NCBI GenBank assembly: GCA_019162745.1
Contig: JAFLLC010000039.1
Location: 1 to 64,000 of the forward strand
Reading direction: 5' to 3'
DNA from: Deltaproteobacteria bacterium
Lineage (GTDB): Bacteria; Desulfobacterota; Desulfuromonadia; Geobacterales; Pseudopelobacteraceae
DNA: 64,000 nucleotides
Shown: piece after piece, positions 54,873 to 64,000 of the stretch
How the letters are laid out: every line of letters starts with the position of its first letter
Numbering within the stretch: position 1 is the first letter of the stretch
Position numbers and translations under genes: made by a program
Notes under the pieces: model-generated
Seen by the model: the letters and a program-made list of their open reading frames with translations, nothing else
The model's database searches: none
What the model was told of the DNA's origin: nothing

Positions 54873-57281
54873 TCATTTAGAAACAGTTTTCCTGGGCTTC
54901 TTTTCAGCGACCGGAGCCGGTGGTGGATACTTTTCCAACGCAAGCTTGAGAGCGTCTTCAACGTCTGACACAGCGACTATTTTCAATTTTTTGAGGATTT
55001 CCGGTGGGATATCCTCCAGATCCTTTTTGTTCTGTTCAGGGATGATTACCAGCCGCATCCGGGATCTGACAGCCGCGAGAATTTTCTCCTTAAGTCCGCC
55101 AATCGGGAGCACCTTGCCGCGCAAGGTTATCTCACCGGTCATGGCAACATCTTTTTTTACCGGGATGTGACAGAGTATCGAGACCAGCGCCACCGTCATG
55201 GCAACACCTGCCGAAGGTCCATCCTTGGGTATGGCGCCGGCCGGAACGTGGACATGAATCTCATGCTCCTCAAATATTTTCGGCGCAAGATGCATCGCCT
55301 CGGCATGGGCACGAACGTACGAGTGTGCGGCCTGTACCGACTCCTTCATTACGTCACCCAACTGCCCGGTTAGCGTCAACGCGGTTTTCCCCGACATCAA
55401 ACTGGCTTCGATATGAAGGATCTCACCCCCGACCGGTGTCCAGGCAAGCCCATTAACGACTCCGATCTCGTTTTTATCCAGGTCTTCTTCACGAATATAT
55501 TTCTCAGCGCCAAGGTAAGTGTGCAGCACCTTGGCGGTCACCTTGACGGTACGCGGATTCCCTTCCGCCACTTTCCGGGCCACCTTGCGGCAAATCTTGC
55601 CGATTTCCCGTTCAAGGTTACGCAGACCGGCTTCTCTGGTATATTTGGAAACTATTTCGCTGATGGATTCATCTTCGAAGCTGATGTGCTTGGCTTTTAG
55701 TCCGTTTTCCTTGATCTGGCGCGGGACCAGGTAGCGCTTGGCAATCTGCAGTTTTTCCTCTTCGGTGTAACCAGCCAGATTGATGACCTCCATCCTGTCG
55801 CGCAGGGCTGAAGGAATCGGATCCATCTGGTTGGCAGTCGCCACAAACATGACATTCGAGAGATCAAAAGGCTGATTTATGTAATGATCGGAGAAGGAGT
55901 GGTTCTGCTCCGGATCAAGCACTTCAAGGAGCGCCGATGAAGGATCCCCTTTATAGTCGTAGCCGAGCTTGTCCAGTTCGTCCAGCATGAAAACCGGATT
56001 GTTGGCGCCGGCCTGCTTCAAACCCTGCAGAATGCGCCCGGGCAAAGCACCGATATAGGTGCGGCGATGCCCCCTGATCTCGGCCTCATCACGCACCCCG
56101 CCCAGTGAAATACGGACGAATTTGCGATTCATGGCGCGGGCTATCGACTTGCCGAGTGATGTTTTACCAACACCTGGAGGACCGACGAAACAGAGGATCG
56201 GCCCCTTCATCTTTTTCTTCAGCTTGCGCACCGCCAGGAATTCAAGGATTCGCTCCTTGATCTTTTCCAGGTAAAAGTGGTCATCATCCAGAATCTTTTT
56301 GGCCCGGACGATATCCAGACTGTCGCGTGTCGACTTGCCCCATGGCAGGTCAACCATCCAGTCCAGATAGGTTCTGACAATGCTGGCTTCGCCGCCATCC
56401 GGATGCATATTTTCAAGGCGTCCCAACTGTTTGAGCGCTTCCTTCTGCACAGCCGCAGGCATTTTGGCCGCCTCGATCGCCTTTCTGATCTCGACCAGCT
56501 CCTCTTTGCCTTCGTTATCACCCAACTCGCTCTGGATCGCTTTCATCTGCTCGCGCAGGTAATATTCCTTGTGGTTTTTACCCATCTCCTCACGTGCTGC
56601 GTTCTGAATCTTGGCCTGCACACTCAGAAGCTCAACCTCGCGGTTAAGAAATTCATTAACCTTGGTCAAACGAACGATCGGATCGTTTATTTCCAGCAGC
56701 GTCTGGGCATCCACAACTTTCAGACCGATATTACTGGATACCAGATCAGCCATGCTGCCCGGATCCTGGATATTTTCCAGAATAACCATCACCTCTGGAG
56801 AGACCTGTTTGCCAAGCTCCATAACCTTGGTCAGCTGCTCGCGCACCGTGCGTATCAGCGCCTCAATTTCCAGTGTCATATCTACGACCGTCGTATCGTT
56901 TTGCCGCTCGACCCGCACCGTATAGAACGGTTTGTCGGAAACATATTCCGTAATACGCGCCTTGGCGAGTCCCTGTACAAGGATCTTGACGCGACCATCG
57001 GGGAGCTTGAGCATCCGCATGATCATGGCGACCGTGCCGACCTCATAGATTTTATCGGCGGGAGGGTCCTCATCGCCAACATCATGCTGAGTAGCAAGGA
57101 GAATCATCCGATCACCCGCCAGGGCGCTATCGACGGCCTTTACCGACATTTCTCGCCCGACAAAGAGCGGTATGATCATAAAAGGGTAGACTACCACGTC
57201 CCGAATCGGCAGCAGCGGCAGAATATCCGGAATTTTCAACTCTTCCGAACTTTGCTCGATATCGTTCTCTATCTCTGTCAA
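54873..57281 (-). CDS. lon: ATP-dependent protease Lon
   Basis: An 802-residue serine protease. N-terminal substrate domain (LPLLPIRDVVVYPFMIIPLF), AAA+ with FVGPPGVGKTSLGK at about 366, and protease domain with Ser690 in DGPSAG and Lys731 in GGLKEK. The start is TTG 57281 with AAAGGAG seven bases upstream, in the intergenic base run after hsp20. The C-terminal tail is Pro/Lys-rich. Operon with hsp20. Confidence 0.97.
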   Translation of the reverse strand: MTEIENDIEQSSEELKIPDILPLLPIRDVVVYPFMIIPLFVGREMSVKAVDSALAGDRMILLATQHDVGDEDPPADKIYEVGTVAMIMRMLKLPDGRVKILVQGLAKARITEYVSDKPFYTVRVERQNDTTVVDMTLEIEALIRTVREQLTKVMELGKQVSPEVMVILENIQDPGSMADLVSSNIGLKVVDAQTLLEINDPIVRLTKVNEFLNREVELLSVQAKIQNAAREEMGKNHKEYYLREQMKAIQSELGDNEGKEELVEIRKAIEAAKMPAAVQKEALKQLGRLENMHPDGGEASIVRTYLDWMVDLPWGKSTRDSLDIVRAKKILDDDHFYLEKIKERILEFLAVRKLKKKMKGPILCFVGPPGVGKTSLGKSIARAMNRKFVRISLGGVRDEAEIRGHRRTYIGALPGRILQGLKQAGANNPVFMLDELDKLGYDYKGDPSSALLEVLDPEQNHSFSDHYINQPFDLSNVMFVATANQMDPIPSALRDRMEVINLAGYTEEEKLQIAKRYLVPRQIKENGLKAKHISFEDESISEIVSKYTREAGLRNLEREIGKICRKVARKVAEGNPRTVKVTAKVLHTYLGAEKYIREEDLDKNEIGVVNGLAWTPVGGEILHIEASLMSGKTALTLTGQLGDVMKESVQAAHSYVRAHAEAMHLAPKIFEEHEIHVHVPAGAIPKDGPSAGVAMTVALVSILCHIPVKKDVAMTGEITLRGKVLPIGGLKEKILAAVRSRMRLVIIPEQNKKDLEDIPPEILKKLKIVAVSDVEDALKLALEKYPPPAPVAEKKPRKTVSK

Positions 57282-57282
57282 T

Positions 57283-57711
57283 TTACAACTCCTTTATAGG
57301 TATCTGCCAATCGCAACTTTTCGGACAAATCACCCGCAGTACCCCACGGCGATATTCCGCCCTGATCGCATTTGGATCAACGTTTCCGGGGATATGCACT
57401 GCATGATGAAAGCGGCCATGGCTCCGCTCCACGCAAATAAATTTACCTTCATTCTGTTCCCTCGGCTTGCAGGCTTCGAGGGTGAGCATAAAACCGGTCA
57501 TCTTCAGAGAAATCGCGTCCAGGGTGAAGCCGGGGAGGTCAAACTCGATGATTATGTCCTCGCAGGTTTCATACATATCCATCTTCGGCCGCGTTTCATT
57601 ATCTTCAAACGCATCCCGCAACTCAAGTGCGTGCAGCAGACTGCGCAACTCAGCGACATGCCGATTGAATATTTCCTGTGTAAACGGTTTCCTGCCTGAA
57701 AAATGCGGCAT
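57283..57711 (-). CDS. Small heat-shock protein (Hsp20/alpha-crystallin)
   Basis: A 142-residue holdase. Alpha-crystallin domain (about 42-135: RPKMDMYETCEDIIIEFDLPGF, FICVERSHGRFHHAVHIPG) and the GVLRVI strand near the end. ATG 57711 with AGGTG upstream lies after the promoter at 57761-57789; the frame is open to 57804 but would begin inside that promoter. Co-directional with lon, two bases away, so chaperone and protease are co-expressed. Confidence 0.9.
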   Translation of the reverse strand: MPHFSGRKPFTQEIFNRHVAELRSLLHALELRDAFEDNETRPKMDMYETCEDIIIEFDLPGFTLDAISLKMTGFMLTLEACKPREQNEGKFICVERSHGRFHHAVHIPGNVDPNAIRAEYRRGVLRVICPKSCDWQIPIKEL

Positions 57712-57760
57712 AGGGGCACCTGAAAAGTAGGTAATGTACCTGAGAATCTGAATTAGCCCG

Positions 57761-57789
57761 AAGGTAATCATTCCCTCAGACAAAGTCAA
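57761..57789 (-). promoter_or_regulatory. Putative hsp20-lon promoter
   Basis: On the minus strand TTGACT (complement of 57784-57789), 17 bases, TACCTT (complement of 57761-57766), 49 bases before the chosen hsp20 start. Same spacing and -10 as the hrcA promoter. Confidence 0.55.
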
Positions 57790-57913
57790 GGCAGTCATTT
57801 CCATATATATGTATTCAGGTAAAGTATAAATTAGAATTTGACTTTGACCATACTATGCAATAAATAAACAGGTTAACTTACTTGCGACTAACCGGATATA
57901 CGGGGGACAGTTC

Positions 57914-59821
57914 ATGGAAAAATGGTCCATCAGTGAATCTGCCAAGATTTACAATATTGATAACTGGGGTTCTGATCTCTTCTCGATCAACAAAAAGGGG
58001 AATGTCTGCGTCCACCCTTCGTCAAATTCCAAGCAATCAATCGACTTGCGCGACCTTATGAACGACCTGATCAAGCGCAAGATCAAACCCCCCATCCTGC
58101 TCCGCTTCATGGACGTACTGCAGGGTCGCATCGCCTCGATCAACCGGGCCTTTAAAAGTGCCATTCAGGAAAATGATTATCCTGCCAAATACCAGACCTT
58201 CTACCCGATCAAGGTCAACCAGCAGCGCCAGGTTGTGGAAGCCATTGCCGGCTATGGAAAACGCTATAACATCGGCCTCGAAGTCGGCTCAAAACCGGAA
58301 CTTGTCGCCGGTATTTCGATCTCAAGCGGCAACAACCTGCCGATTATCTGCAACGGCTACAAGGATGCCGAATACATCGAAACGGTACTGTATGCCACCA
58401 GAGTCGGCTTCGATATTACACTGGTAGTCGAGAAACTGTTTGAACTGGAAAAGATTATCGAAATATCCAAAAGGACCGGCATAACACCCAAACTGGGGAT
58501 ACGGGTTAAACTCTCCTCCAAGGGTACCGGCAAATGGGCAACCTCCGGCGGTGAAGACGCCAAATTCGGCCTGCGCATGTCGGAGATCATCGCAGCCATC
58601 CGCATGCTTGAAGCTGAAGGAATGCTCGGTTCGGTCAAGCTGCTGCATTCACACATCGGCAGCCAGGTCACCAAGATCGACAAGATCAAGACCGCTCTGA
58701 TTGAAGTTGCCCGTGTCTATACCGAAATGAAAAAACTGGGCGTTGGAATAGAATATCTGGATATCGGCGGCGGCTTGGGGGTCGACTACGACGGCTCAAA
58801 ATCGAGCTATTTTTCCAGTGTCAACTATACCATTGAAGAGTATGCCAACGACGTTATCTACCAGATCAAGAACATCTGCGACGAAGCGGGCGTTGAGTGT
58901 CCCAATATCATTTCCGAATCCGGGCGGGCAACGGTTGCTCACTATTCGGTGCTGGTCACCAATGTCCTCAACACTAATACCCAGCACCTGATGCCCGATT
59001 TTGAGGAGACACTGACCCAATCTGAGAAAATCGCTCCAACCGTCAAAAAGCTGATGGATATTTACAAAAGCATTGACCGCTATTCGCTTCGGGAGGATTA
59101 CCACGACACGCTGCAGCTGATCAACGAGGCGGTCAGCCTCTTTAACCTCGGTTACCTGACGCTCAACGACCGGGCTATCGCAGAGTGGCTCTACGCCAAA
59201 ATCATCCGGAAGATCAACAGCATCGTCGAAAAGATCAAGCCGATTCCGGAGGAGCTGCAGAACTTCCAACTGAACCTGCGTCAGACCTACTTTGCCAATT
59301 TTTCCCTATTCCAGTCAATCCCCGACTCCTGGGCCATTGACCAGCTCTTCCCGATCATGCCTATCCAGCGCCTCAACCAGAAGCCGGATGTCATGGCCTC
59401 TATCGCCGACATCACCTGTGACTCGGACGGCGAGATCACCAGCTTTGTCGGTGAAAACGGCCGTTCCAAATTCCTGCCTCTGCATAAAATTCGCAAGGAC
59501 GAGGATTATTACATCGGCTTCTTCCTCATCGGGGCATATCAGGAGATTTTGGGGGATCTGCACAACCTGTTCGGCGACACCAACGCCGTCCATATCACCT
59601 TCAACAAGAAAACCGGTTACATGATCGACACCGTCATCAATGGCGATGCCACCTGGGAAACACTGAAATACGTTCAGTACAAGGGTCCGGAGATCCTGAA
59701 GCGGGTCAGGGACAACCTGGAAAAGAGCGTCGTATTGAAAAAAATCTCGATCGAGGAGAGCGGTCATTTTGTCGAACTACTTGACAGAACACTGCTGGGA
59801 TATACCTATCTGGGGGAATAA
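57914..59821 (+). CDS. speA: Biosynthetic arginine decarboxylase
   Basis: A 635-residue PLP enzyme making agmatine from arginine. PLP lysine Lys100 in YPIKVNQQRQVVEAI, NIGLEVGSKPEL, LLHSHIGSQV, YLDIGGGLGVDYDG and the late GAYQEILGDLHNLFGD. It is the long bacterial form. First gene of a polyamine operon; the next gene follows four bases later. Confidence 0.95.
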   Translation: MEKWSISESAKIYNIDNWGSDLFSINKKGNVCVHPSSNSKQSIDLRDLMNDLIKRKIKPPILLRFMDVLQGRIASINRAFKSAIQENDYPAKYQTFYPIKVNQQRQVVEAIAGYGKRYNIGLEVGSKPELVAGISISSGNNLPIICNGYKDAEYIETVLYATRVGFDITLVVEKLFELEKIIEISKRTGITPKLGIRVKLSSKGTGKWATSGGEDAKFGLRMSEIIAAIRMLEAEGMLGSVKLLHSHIGSQVTKIDKIKTALIEVARVYTEMKKLGVGIEYLDIGGGLGVDYDGSKSSYFSSVNYTIEEYANDVIYQIKNICDEAGVECPNIISESGRATVAHYSVLVTNVLNTNTQHLMPDFEETLTQSEKIAPTVKKLMDIYKSIDRYSLREDYHDTLQLINEAVSLFNLGYLTLNDRAIAEWLYAKIIRKINSIVEKIKPIPEELQNFQLNLRQTYFANFSLFQSIPDSWAIDQLFPIMPIQRLNQKPDVMASIADITCDSDGEITSFVGENGRSKFLPLHKIRKDEDYYIGFFLIGAYQEILGDLHNLFGDTNAVHITFNKKTGYMIDTVINGDATWETLKYVQYKGPEILKRVRDNLEKSVVLKKISIEESGHFVELLDRTLLGYTYLGE

Positions 59822-59825
59822 TAAT

Positions 59826-61022
59826 ATGAGCAAAGTCCTTATCATCGGCGCCGGCGGAGTCGGCGGGGTAGTCACACACAAATGCGCCCAGCGGCGCGAC
59901 GTCTTCAGCGAGATCACGCTGGCTTCGCGCACCAGATCAAAGTGCGACGCCATTGCCGCTCAACTCGGCGGCAGCATTAACACCGCACAGGTCGATGCGG
60001 ACAATGTGCCGGAACTGGTGGCTCTTATCAGGCAGCTGCAGCCGAAACTGGTGATCAACGTGGCACTCCCCTACCAGGATCTGCACATCATGGACGCCTG
60101 CCTGGAAACCGGCGTCGATTACCTTGACACCGCCAACTATGAGCCGCTCGACACCGCCAGGTTCGAATATTCGTGGCAGTGGGCCTATCAGGAGCGCTTC
60201 AAAGAAAAAGGGCTGATGGCGCTGCTCGGCTCCGGTTTTGATCCGGGTGTTACCAACGTTTATACCGCCCTTGCCGTCAAGAAGTATCTGGACGTGGTGG
60301 AAGAGCTCGACATCATCGATGCCAATGCCGGAAGTCACGGCCAACCGTTTGCCACCAATTTCAACCCGGAGATCAACATCCGCGAGGTGACCGCAATCTG
60401 CCGTCACTGGGAGAATGGCCAGTGGATCGAGAGCGCCCCTTTGACGACGAAGCACTCCTTCGATTTCCCTGAGGGGATCGGCCCGATGAACATCTACCGC
60501 CTTTACCATGAGGAGATGGAGTCGATCGTCAAGCATATCCCGACGATCAAAAAGGCCCAGTTCTGGATGACCTTCTCCGACAACTACCTGAAGCACCTGG
60601 AAGTATTGCAGAACGTCGGCATGACCCGCATCGACGAGGTGGAGTTTAACGGCCAGAAGATCGTGCCGATCCAGTTTCTGAAGGCGCTCCTTCCCGATCC
60701 CGGCTCCCTGGGACCGCTGACGAAGGGGAAGACCTGCATCGGCGTTATCGCCAGAGGCTTGAAAAACGGCCAGCGCAAGCAGGTCTACATCTATAACATC
60801 TGCGACCACGAGGCATGCTACCGTGAAGTCCAGTCCCAGGCGATCAGCTACACCACCGGCGTACCGGCCGTCGTCGGCGCGATTATGATGCTGACCGGCA
60901 AATGGCGCGGCGCCGGCGTATTCAATATGGAGCAGTTCGACCCGGAACTGTTCCTCGATGTTCTTGGTCCAATGGGACTGCCGACGGTCGTCGTAGACGG
61001 CGGCGAATGGCCGGAACTGTAA
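59826..61022 (+). CDS. Saccharopine dehydrogenase-family protein, probable carboxynorspermidine synthase
   Basis: A 398-residue NAD(P)-dependent protein. N-terminal VLIIGAGGVGGVVTHKCAQ, LVINVALPYQDLHIMDACL, YLDTANYEP and GSGFDPGVTNVYTALA. These match carboxynorspermidine/carboxyspermidine dehydrogenases rather than lysine catabolism, and the immediate position after speA supports polyamine synthesis. A GGGGGA ribosome site precedes ATG 59826; the frame runs back to 59769 within speA. A separate decarboxylase step is not in the window. Confidence 0.88.
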   Translation: MSKVLIIGAGGVGGVVTHKCAQRRDVFSEITLASRTRSKCDAIAAQLGGSINTAQVDADNVPELVALIRQLQPKLVINVALPYQDLHIMDACLETGVDYLDTANYEPLDTARFEYSWQWAYQERFKEKGLMALLGSGFDPGVTNVYTALAVKKYLDVVEELDIIDANAGSHGQPFATNFNPEINIREVTAICRHWENGQWIESAPLTTKHSFDFPEGIGPMNIYRLYHEEMESIVKHIPTIKKAQFWMTFSDNYLKHLEVLQNVGMTRIDEVEFNGQKIVPIQFLKALLPDPGSLGPLTKGKTCIGVIARGLKNGQRKQVYIYNICDHEACYREVQSQAISYTTGVPAVVGAIMMLTGKWRGAGVFNMEQFDPELFLDVLGPMGLPTVVVDGGEWPEL

Positions 61023-61046
61023 TTCATCACGCCAGCCCTGAACCTG

Positions 61047-63722
61047 ATGACAAAAGAATCTGAAACGCACTCAAAACGTGAAGCAGACGCCAATCAATCG
61101 GCACTAAGGCACCGCTTACGTGCGCAATGGCTCTTGCTGACCATGGCTCTGGCCATTCTAGCCGGCGTTTTCGTTTACTATGGCTTCACCGCACACAGCT
61201 ACATTAGCAACCAGGAGCAGAGCCGCCTGCAGACCCAGGCGCGGGTTATCGCCTTAAATATTGAGAATCAGCTTAATGCCACAAATCTGGCGCTGACCTC
61301 GGTCATAAATGACCTAACCTATCTGCGCGCACACGAAAACATAAAACTGACCAACAGACGTTTGCAGGCGTTGGCTGATGCCATGCCCGGTGTCCGCACC
61401 ATGCTGGTTCTTGACAGGAATGGGACGGTAGTTGCATCAAGCCGTGAAGCGTTTATCGGCAAAAACTTCAGCCTCCGCAACTATTACCAAGCAGCACTTC
61501 AACGCGGCGACAGTACACTGCTGTATGTTTCCCCCCCCATTAAGTCGATATTGGGGCAGACAGTCCTCAATTTGAGCAGGATTATTCCTGCATCAGATGG
61601 TACATTTGGCGGCGTAGCGGTTGCTGCTCTTGACCCGGAATATTTTAAAGTATTGCTCAACTCCGTACTCTATTCCCCCGACATGTGGAGCGCCATCAAC
61701 CATGGCGACGGCATCCGCTTTATGCTGGTTCCGGAGCAGAATAAACAAACCGAAAAGAATCTGGCACTGTCCGGCACCTTCTTCTCACGTCACCGGGAAA
61801 GCGGCAGGGTCGAAAGCATACTGACCGGGAAATCGGTTATCGGCCCTTCAGAACGCATCATGGCACTGCGTACCGTTCAGTCGCAGGAGCTGAAGCTGGA
61901 TAAGCCGCTCTATGTTTCCTGCAGCAGGGATTATGCTGCCATTTACGAAAACTGGCGCAGCAGCGCCCTCGAACAGGCGGTTGTCTTTGTACTGATCAGC
62001 ACTGCTGCAGTCTTCGGCCTGGTACTGCTCCAGCGAAGACAGCGAGAGTTGGCATTTATGACAGCACAGGCCCATGAGTTGACAACTCTGCGGCTGAATC
62101 TGATGGAGTATTCGGAAACCCACGACCTGCAGGAACTGCTCAGAAAAGCGTTGGACGAGGTCTGCAGGCTGAGTAGCAGCCCGATAGGTTTTTATCATTT
62201 TGTCGAGACCGACCAGCAGACCCTTTCCCTGCAGGCGTGGTCTACCCGTACGCTGAAGGAATTCTGCACCGCCGAGGGACACGGGTTCCATTACCCGATT
62301 GAAAAAACGGGTGTCTGGGCTGACTGCGTCCGCCAGCGAAAACCGCTTATCCAGAACGATTACGCCTCGTCCCCCAACAAAAAAGGTCTTCCGGATGGGC
62401 ATGCACCGGTAATCCGAGAGCTGGTCGTGCCGATCTTCCGCGCTGAACTGGTGGTGGCAATTATGGGGGTCGGCAACAAACCTGCCGACTACACAGTTCA
62501 GGATACTGAGCTGGTCACCTACCTGGCCGATGTCGTTTGGGAGATCACGGAGCGGAAGCGCAATGAGGAAGAGCGGCACAAGCTGAACGCCTCGATACGG
62601 GAAACGCAGCAGCTTCTGGCCGATATTTACGATTTTTTGCCTGACGCAACCTTTGTTGTAGACCTGGAAAAGAGGGTGATCGCCTGGAACAGGGCGATGG
62701 TGGAAATGACCGGCGTTGCCAGGGAGGAGATGCTGGGACAGGGAGACCATGCCTATACCATCCCCTTTTACGGTGATCGGCGGAATCAGCTGCTTGACCT
62801 TATTGATGTCGATGACGACAATCTCAGTGCCAGATACCGGGGAATTACCCGACAGGGTGACCGGCTTTTTGCTGAAGCCTTCTGCCCGGCGCTGTATAAC
62901 GGCAAGGGGGCCCATATCTGGGCTATTGTTTCCCCCCTGTACGACTCTGATGGAAAGAGGATAGGTACTATCGAGTCTGTCCGGGATATCACCGCCATCA
63001 AGGAGACCGAAGCCAACCTGGCCCGCTCTAACCAGGAGCTGGAACAGTTCGCCTATGTCGCTTCTCACGACCTGCAGGAACCGCTGCGCAAGATTGCCGG
63101 CTTCACCGAACTGCTCGCCAACCGCTACAAAGGGACCTTTGATGAAAAGGGCGAATCATACATGGCATACATCGTTGACGGCGCCACGCGGATGCGCAGC
63201 CTTATCAACGATCTGCTGGGCTACTCACGGGTCATGCGCAGCACCAGGGAACTAACCGATACAGACTGTTCTGCGTTACTCTCCAGAGTGCTGCGGGATA
63301 TGGAACTGGCTATTAATGCAAGCACTGCCGAGATTACCTGCGGGCCGCTGCCGCACATTCGGGCCGACCAGAGCCAGCTTGGACAGCTGTTCCAGAACCT
63401 GATCGGCAACGCCATCAAATACCGAGCTGCGGCACCGCCAAAGGTTGTCATAAAAGCTGTCCGGCAGAACAACGATTGGCTTTTTTCCGTTACCGACAAC
63501 GGCATCGGTATCGACCCGATGTTTTATGACCGGATCTTTACTATCTTCCAGCGTCTGCATACCAGGGCGGAATATCCCGGCACCGGCATCGGCCTGGCGA
63601 TCTGCCAGAAGATCGTCGAAAGGCACGGCGGCAGAATCTGGGTTGAATCCACAGTCGGCGCCGGCTCAACCTTCTTTTTCACGATACCCGTAACAGCGAA
63701 AAAAATGGAGATCACCACATGA
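61047..63722 (+). CDS. Membrane sensor histidine kinase (Cache-GAF-PAS-HisKA)
   Basis: An 891-residue sensor. Membrane helix at about 28-46, an extracytoplasmic Cache-type domain (about 50-300), second helix at about 308-328, GAF domain (about 350-505), PAS domain (about 530-640), then HisKA with His674 in VASHDLQEPLRK and HATPase with QNLIGNAIKY, DNGIGID and GTGIGLAICQKIVERHGG. The ATG at 61047 has only a weak ribosome site. The stop overlaps the regulator start. Ligand unknown. Confidence 0.92.
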   Translation: MTKESETHSKREADANQSALRHRLRAQWLLLTMALAILAGVFVYYGFTAHSYISNQEQSRLQTQARVIALNIENQLNATNLALTSVINDLTYLRAHENIKLTNRRLQALADAMPGVRTMLVLDRNGTVVASSREAFIGKNFSLRNYYQAALQRGDSTLLYVSPPIKSILGQTVLNLSRIIPASDGTFGGVAVAALDPEYFKVLLNSVLYSPDMWSAINHGDGIRFMLVPEQNKQTEKNLALSGTFFSRHRESGRVESILTGKSVIGPSERIMALRTVQSQELKLDKPLYVSCSRDYAAIYENWRSSALEQAVVFVLISTAAVFGLVLLQRRQRELAFMTAQAHELTTLRLNLMEYSETHDLQELLRKALDEVCRLSSSPIGFYHFVETDQQTLSLQAWSTRTLKEFCTAEGHGFHYPIEKTGVWADCVRQRKPLIQNDYASSPNKKGLPDGHAPVIRELVVPIFRAELVVAIMGVGNKPADYTVQDTELVTYLADVVWEITERKRNEEERHKLNASIRETQQLLADIYDFLPDATFVVDLEKRVIAWNRAMVEMTGVAREEMLGQGDHAYTIPFYGDRRNQLLDLIDVDDDNLSARYRGITRQGDRLFAEAFCPALYNGKGAHIWAIVSPLYDSDGKRIGTIESVRDITAIKETEANLARSNQELEQFAYVASHDLQEPLRKIAGFTELLANRYKGTFDEKGESYMAYIVDGATRMRSLINDLLGYSRVMRSTRELTDTDCSALLSRVLRDMELAINASTAEITCGPLPHIRADQSQLGQLFQNLIGNAIKYRAAAPPKVVIKAVRQNNDWLFSVTDNGIGIDPMFYDRIFTIFQRLHTRAEYPGTGIGLAICQKIVERHGGRIWVESTVGAGSTFFFTIPVTAKKMEITT

Positions 63723-64000
63723 GTGACAACCCCATGCATACCGTCCTGCTGATCGAGGATGACCCTGGTGACGCACTGCTTATCAAAGAGATGCTTGAAC
63801 AGCAGGAATGCAAGGCGTGCCTCGTCACCGTCGAACGCCTTGTCGAAGGGATAAGTTACCTTCAGCAGAACCATTGTGATGTCGTTCTGCTGGACATGAA
63901 TCTGCCGGACAGCAGCGGCCTCCCCACGATGACCCGCCTGCTGGATGCCGCACCCAGCACGCCGATCATTGTTCTTACCGGTCTCTCCGATGAATCCTTC
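63719..64000 (+). CDS. Response regulator, cut by the window end
   Basis: 94 codons of a receiver domain, incomplete at the right edge. TVLLIEDDPGDALLIKEML with the acidic pair, phospho-acceptor Asp59 in VVLLDMNLPDSSGL and Thr in IVLTGLSDE. ATGA overlap with the kinase makes it the likely partner. The output domain lies beyond the window. Confidence 0.9.
   Translation, partial: MSDNPMHTVLLIEDDPGDALLIKEMLEQQECKACLVTVERLVEGISYLQQNHCDVVLLDMNLPDSSGLPTMTRLLDAAPSTPIIVLTGLSDESF

Noticed and set aside
56277-57299. 340-codon plus-strand ORF opposite lon
   Set aside because: Antisense to a well-conserved protease; no ribosome site.
59937-61070. 377-codon minus-strand ORF opposite the carboxynorspermidine synthase gene
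   Set aside because: Antisense frame to a gene with strong motifs; no independent support.
61848-63068. 406-codon minus-strand ORF opposite the histidine kinase
   Set aside because: Covers the GAF and PAS regions in antisense and has no recognisable domain.

Overview
The window looks like chromosome from a Geobacter-group deltaproteobacterium (Desulfuromonadota). This is inferred from gene content and protein style: a CIRCE/HrcA-controlled hrcA-grpE-dnaK-dnaJ block, a small diheme c-type cytochrome, a cheW-cheA-cheR-HDOD-cheB operon beside a flagellar-type sigma-54 activator, speA followed by a carboxynorspermidine-synthase-like gene, tandem parvulin lipoproteins and many c-di-GMP and two-component proteins. 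No phage, transposase, CRISPR array or rRNA is visible. Genes are dense, often overlap by 1-4 bases, and no stretch over 300 bases lacks a gene apart from the decayed left end.

Region by region. 1-340: remnant of a cobalt/nickel-type ABC ATPase. 335-2314 (-): hypothetical, GerMN protein, murI. 2544-3785 (+): glgC. 3791-6015 (-): lytic transglycosylase without a signal peptide and an NtrC/FleQ-type activator. 6274-11553 (+): chemotaxis operon. 11626-14343 (-): small ORF, prfC, DoxX, tiny lipoprotein, tRNA-Arg(CCG). 14528-17324 (+): coaE, THUMP methyltransferase, RbgA GTPase. 17298-22944 (-): diheme cytochrome, small membrane protein, dnaJ, dnaK, grpE, hrcA. 23049-24715 (-): DUF523/DUF1722 protein and cytidylate-kinase-like protein. 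24878-27265: CarH-like B12-binding MerR regulator, divergent from a small protein and an EAL protein. 27372-30792: SDR-type protein, thiE-thiM, UvsE. 31013-32929 (+): CheY-like, CheC-like, PAS-GGDEF. 33000-35291 (-): three coupled zinc-ribbon proteins. 35585-40475 (-): DAHP synthase, Crp/Fnr regulator, transketolase, thiL. 40702-42813 (+): two parvulin lipoproteins. 42900-48085 (-): tandem pseudo-receiver protein, hldE-gmhA-glycosyltransferase, mreB. 48319-51572 (+): ileS-lspA. 51691-53466: hicAB and a DUF4143 ATPase bracketed by a short direct repeat. 53586-57711 (-): amidohydrolase, lon, hsp20. 57914-64000 (+): speA, carboxynorspermidine synthase-like gene, hybrid-sensing histidine kinase and a response regulator cut by the window end.

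How the parts fit. Signal transduction dominates: chemotaxis, c-di-GMP synthesis and breakdown, a B12-dependent regulator and a terminal two-component pair. Proteostasis is spread over hrcA/grpE/dnaK/dnaJ and hsp20-lon, and three of their promoters share a -35/17-base/-10 layout. Envelope genes (murI, hldE, gmhA, mreB, lspA, parvulins) form a second theme. The least explained locus is the trio at 33000-35291, whose products all carry CX2C-X14-CX2C near the N-terminus and a Pro-Phe-Trp motif further on. The CarH-like regulator is the second most interesting: it keeps the W-x9-EH signature but has Phe where the known photoreceptor has its upper-axial His.
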